DNA from: a virus
Virus record (IMG/VR): IMGVR_UViG_3300027749_000026
Coordinates: 1-29,669 of that record
Length of the DNA stretch: 29,669 nt
Direction: 5' to 3' (one strand)
A program made the position numbers and the translations under genes. Each line of letters starts with the position of its first letter. Within the stretch, counting starts at the first letter, position 1. The notes under the pieces were generated by a model that ran no database searches, was not told the DNA's origin, and saw only the letters and a program-made list of their open reading frames with translations. Positions 28,804-29,669 of this stretch are shown here, piece after piece.

Positions 28804-29361
28804 TTATACGATTGTTGTAGTAACTCCAAAGACATCTCCAGCTTGACCTGTTAAGTCAGCTTCAGAAGAAGCATCTAACAAGTTAGCTAATAATTTCTCA
28901 GTTCCTACGAATGTCAATGTGTAACCATTCATATCTCCCATTGCAGTACCTGTAGATACGTTTGCAGTAGTTAACTCCATTCCGTATTCAAGTCCTGCTA
29001 AGAAGAATTGATTGTTACGGTTTCTAACTACAATGTTAGGACGTCCGTAAGATAATAATTTAACTAATTTATGTGTAGCAGCATCTTGTTTTTTAAGAGT
29101 AACTGAAAGTGTTTGCTCTACAAATGATGTTCCGTTCTCACGAGATGAAGTAATTACTTGGTCGAAAGTATTTGTACCTTTTAATTCAAATTTGTAAAGT
29201 GTTGATACGTTAGCAATTGTATCAATAGTGTCTGTTCCTGTTACATAAGCTAGATCTGTAGGATATGTATAGTCTCCAAAATTAATGAAGTAGATTGCAT
29301 CAATACCACCAATGGCATCTTTACATACTTCTAATCTTCCGTTTGCGATATCACAAGCCAT
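28804..29361 (-). CDS. Putative major tail tube protein
   Basis: The 185-residue protein begins MACDIANGRLEVCKDAIGG. The segment KFELKGTNTFDQVITSSRENGTSFVEQTLSVTLKK and the ending GTAMGDMNGYTLTFVGTEKLL are beta-rich and of a type I associate with tail tube proteins of Bacteroidetes phages. It lies right after the capsid gene and is bracketed by two terminators, as expected of an abundant structural protein. It is isolated from the other tail genes, which lie far upstream in the transcript. A capsid-associated protein is the alternative. The ATG follows an A/T-rich leader without a Shine-Dalgarno sequence. Confidence 0.5.
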   Translation of the reverse strand: MACDIANGRLEVCKDAIGGIDAIYFINFGDYTYPTDLAYVTGTDTIDTIANVSTLYKFELKGTNTFDQVITSSRENGTSFVEQTLSVTLKKQDAATHKLVKLLSYGRPNIVVRNRNNQFFLAGLEYGMELTTANVSTGTAMGDMNGYTLTFVGTEKLLANLLDASSEADLTGQAGDVFGVTTTIV

Positions 29362-29385
29362 TTTTTTATATTTTTTTTAGTGAAA

Positions 29386-29415
29386 CAAAAAAGGGAAGGC
29401 ATTTGACCTCCCCTT
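29386..29415 (-). terminator. Rho-independent terminator after the major capsid gene
   Basis: On the minus strand AAGGGGAGGT (29415-29406) pairs with GCCTTCCCTT (29400-29391) around a five-base loop, with two G-U pairs, then a T run. It lies 20 bases past the capsid stop (29436) and before the tail-tube start. Confidence 0.85.
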
Positions 29416-29435
29416 TAAATTAATGTCTGTTAATA

Positions 29436-29669
29436 TTAATTCGCGGAGTCAACAATTCCGTAAGTAACGATATCCTCAGCAAATCCGTATTTAGCATCTG
29501 CAGTAAAACGCATAACTACACGAACGTTTTCTGATCCGTCTAAGTCAGCCATATCTAATACTTTAACTTGGTTCATATCGTTCAACAAACCTGTTGCGAA
29601 GTGAAGGTTAGAAGTGGTAGTAGCAATACCTGTGTTATCAGCTAATCCGTTAGCCATAAATACTGGTAA
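29436..29669 (-). CDS. Major capsid protein, C-terminal part (gene crosses the circle junction)
   Basis: This is the continuation of the gene that begins at 847. The frame enters at the right edge of the window and stops with TAA at 29436, ending in the residues IVTYGIVDSAN. The bases 29543-29669 duplicate 1-127, so only 29436-29542 add new sequence: the last 35 residues and the stop. A start codon inside this stretch (at 29657) is an internal Met of the capsid protein and should not be called as a separate gene. Confidence 0.8.
   Translation of the reverse strand, partial: LPVFMANGLADNTGIATTTSNLHFATGLLNDMNQVKVLDMADLDGSENVRVVMRFTADAKYGFAEDIVTYGIVDSAN
29543..29669. repeat. Terminal direct repeat, right copy
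   Basis: These bases are identical to 1-127 and mark the closing overlap of the circular contig. Confidence 0.95.

Noticed and set aside
29436-29657. A separate 73-residue gene at the right end
   Set aside because: It is the C-terminal part of the capsid protein seen after the circle junction; the apparent start is an internal Met.
1-29669. tRNA genes
   Set aside because: I saw no cloverleaf with TTCGA-type T loops outside the short repeats discussed, and no gaps of the right size.

Overview
The window holds one complete small tailed-phage genome. The first 127 bases (1-127) are repeated exactly as the last 127 (29543-29669), so the unit closes into a circle of 29,542 bp. The cut falls inside the major capsid gene, whose two parts sit at opposite ends of the window. 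The host is most likely a member of the Bacteroidetes, probably a flavobacterium. The DNA is AT-rich, start codons lack Shine-Dalgarno sequences and follow A-rich leaders, promoter-like sites match the Bacteroidetes -7 box TAnnTTTG, and many proteins belong to families I associate with flavobacterial siphoviruses. All genes lie on the minus strand, so transcription runs from high to low coordinates. I see no integrase, excisionase or CI-type repressor, tRNA, CRISPR array or DNA polymerase.

Early region (23171 down to 15007): it starts at a roughly 400-bp AT-rich control region (23172-23611) that carries the best promoter of the window. Small unknown genes come first, then a DnaA-domain-IV-like protein. 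Next is a striking leader or small RNA (21455-21546) ending in a terminator, followed by a DnaD/Phg_2220-like replication protein with hexamer repeats inside its gene and a DnaB-type helicase. A recombination set follows (NinG, an ERF annealing protein, a PD-(D/E)XK exonuclease), then an HNH endonuclease, a chain of tiny genes that share a repeated start-site element, a protein with an SSB-like tail and a small protein at a terminator.

Late region (14929 down, across the circle junction, to 23612): a sigma-like factor comes first, then small conserved genes, a HAD-like protein, and the small and large terminase subunits. A putative tail chaperone follows, with a likely -1 frameshift at a run of nine T. 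Then come tail proteins, a fibre, tail completion, two large tail-tip proteins, the tape measure, an XkdF-like prohead protease, a scaffold candidate, the major capsid protein, a putative tail tube, the portal with an added C-terminal domain, a connector, holin, GH108 endolysin, a one-protein spanin candidate and a metallophosphoesterase. A strong terminator (23546-23574) closes the circuit. Two further terminators separate the capsid and tail-tube genes from what follows.

The likely logic is that host RNA polymerase transcribes the early genes, the phage sigma-like protein helps switch to the late operon, and partial termination sets the abundance of the main structural proteins. The most interesting items are the structured RNA upstream of the replication gene, the dual-frame chaperone, the repeated start-site element and the unusual order of late modules.
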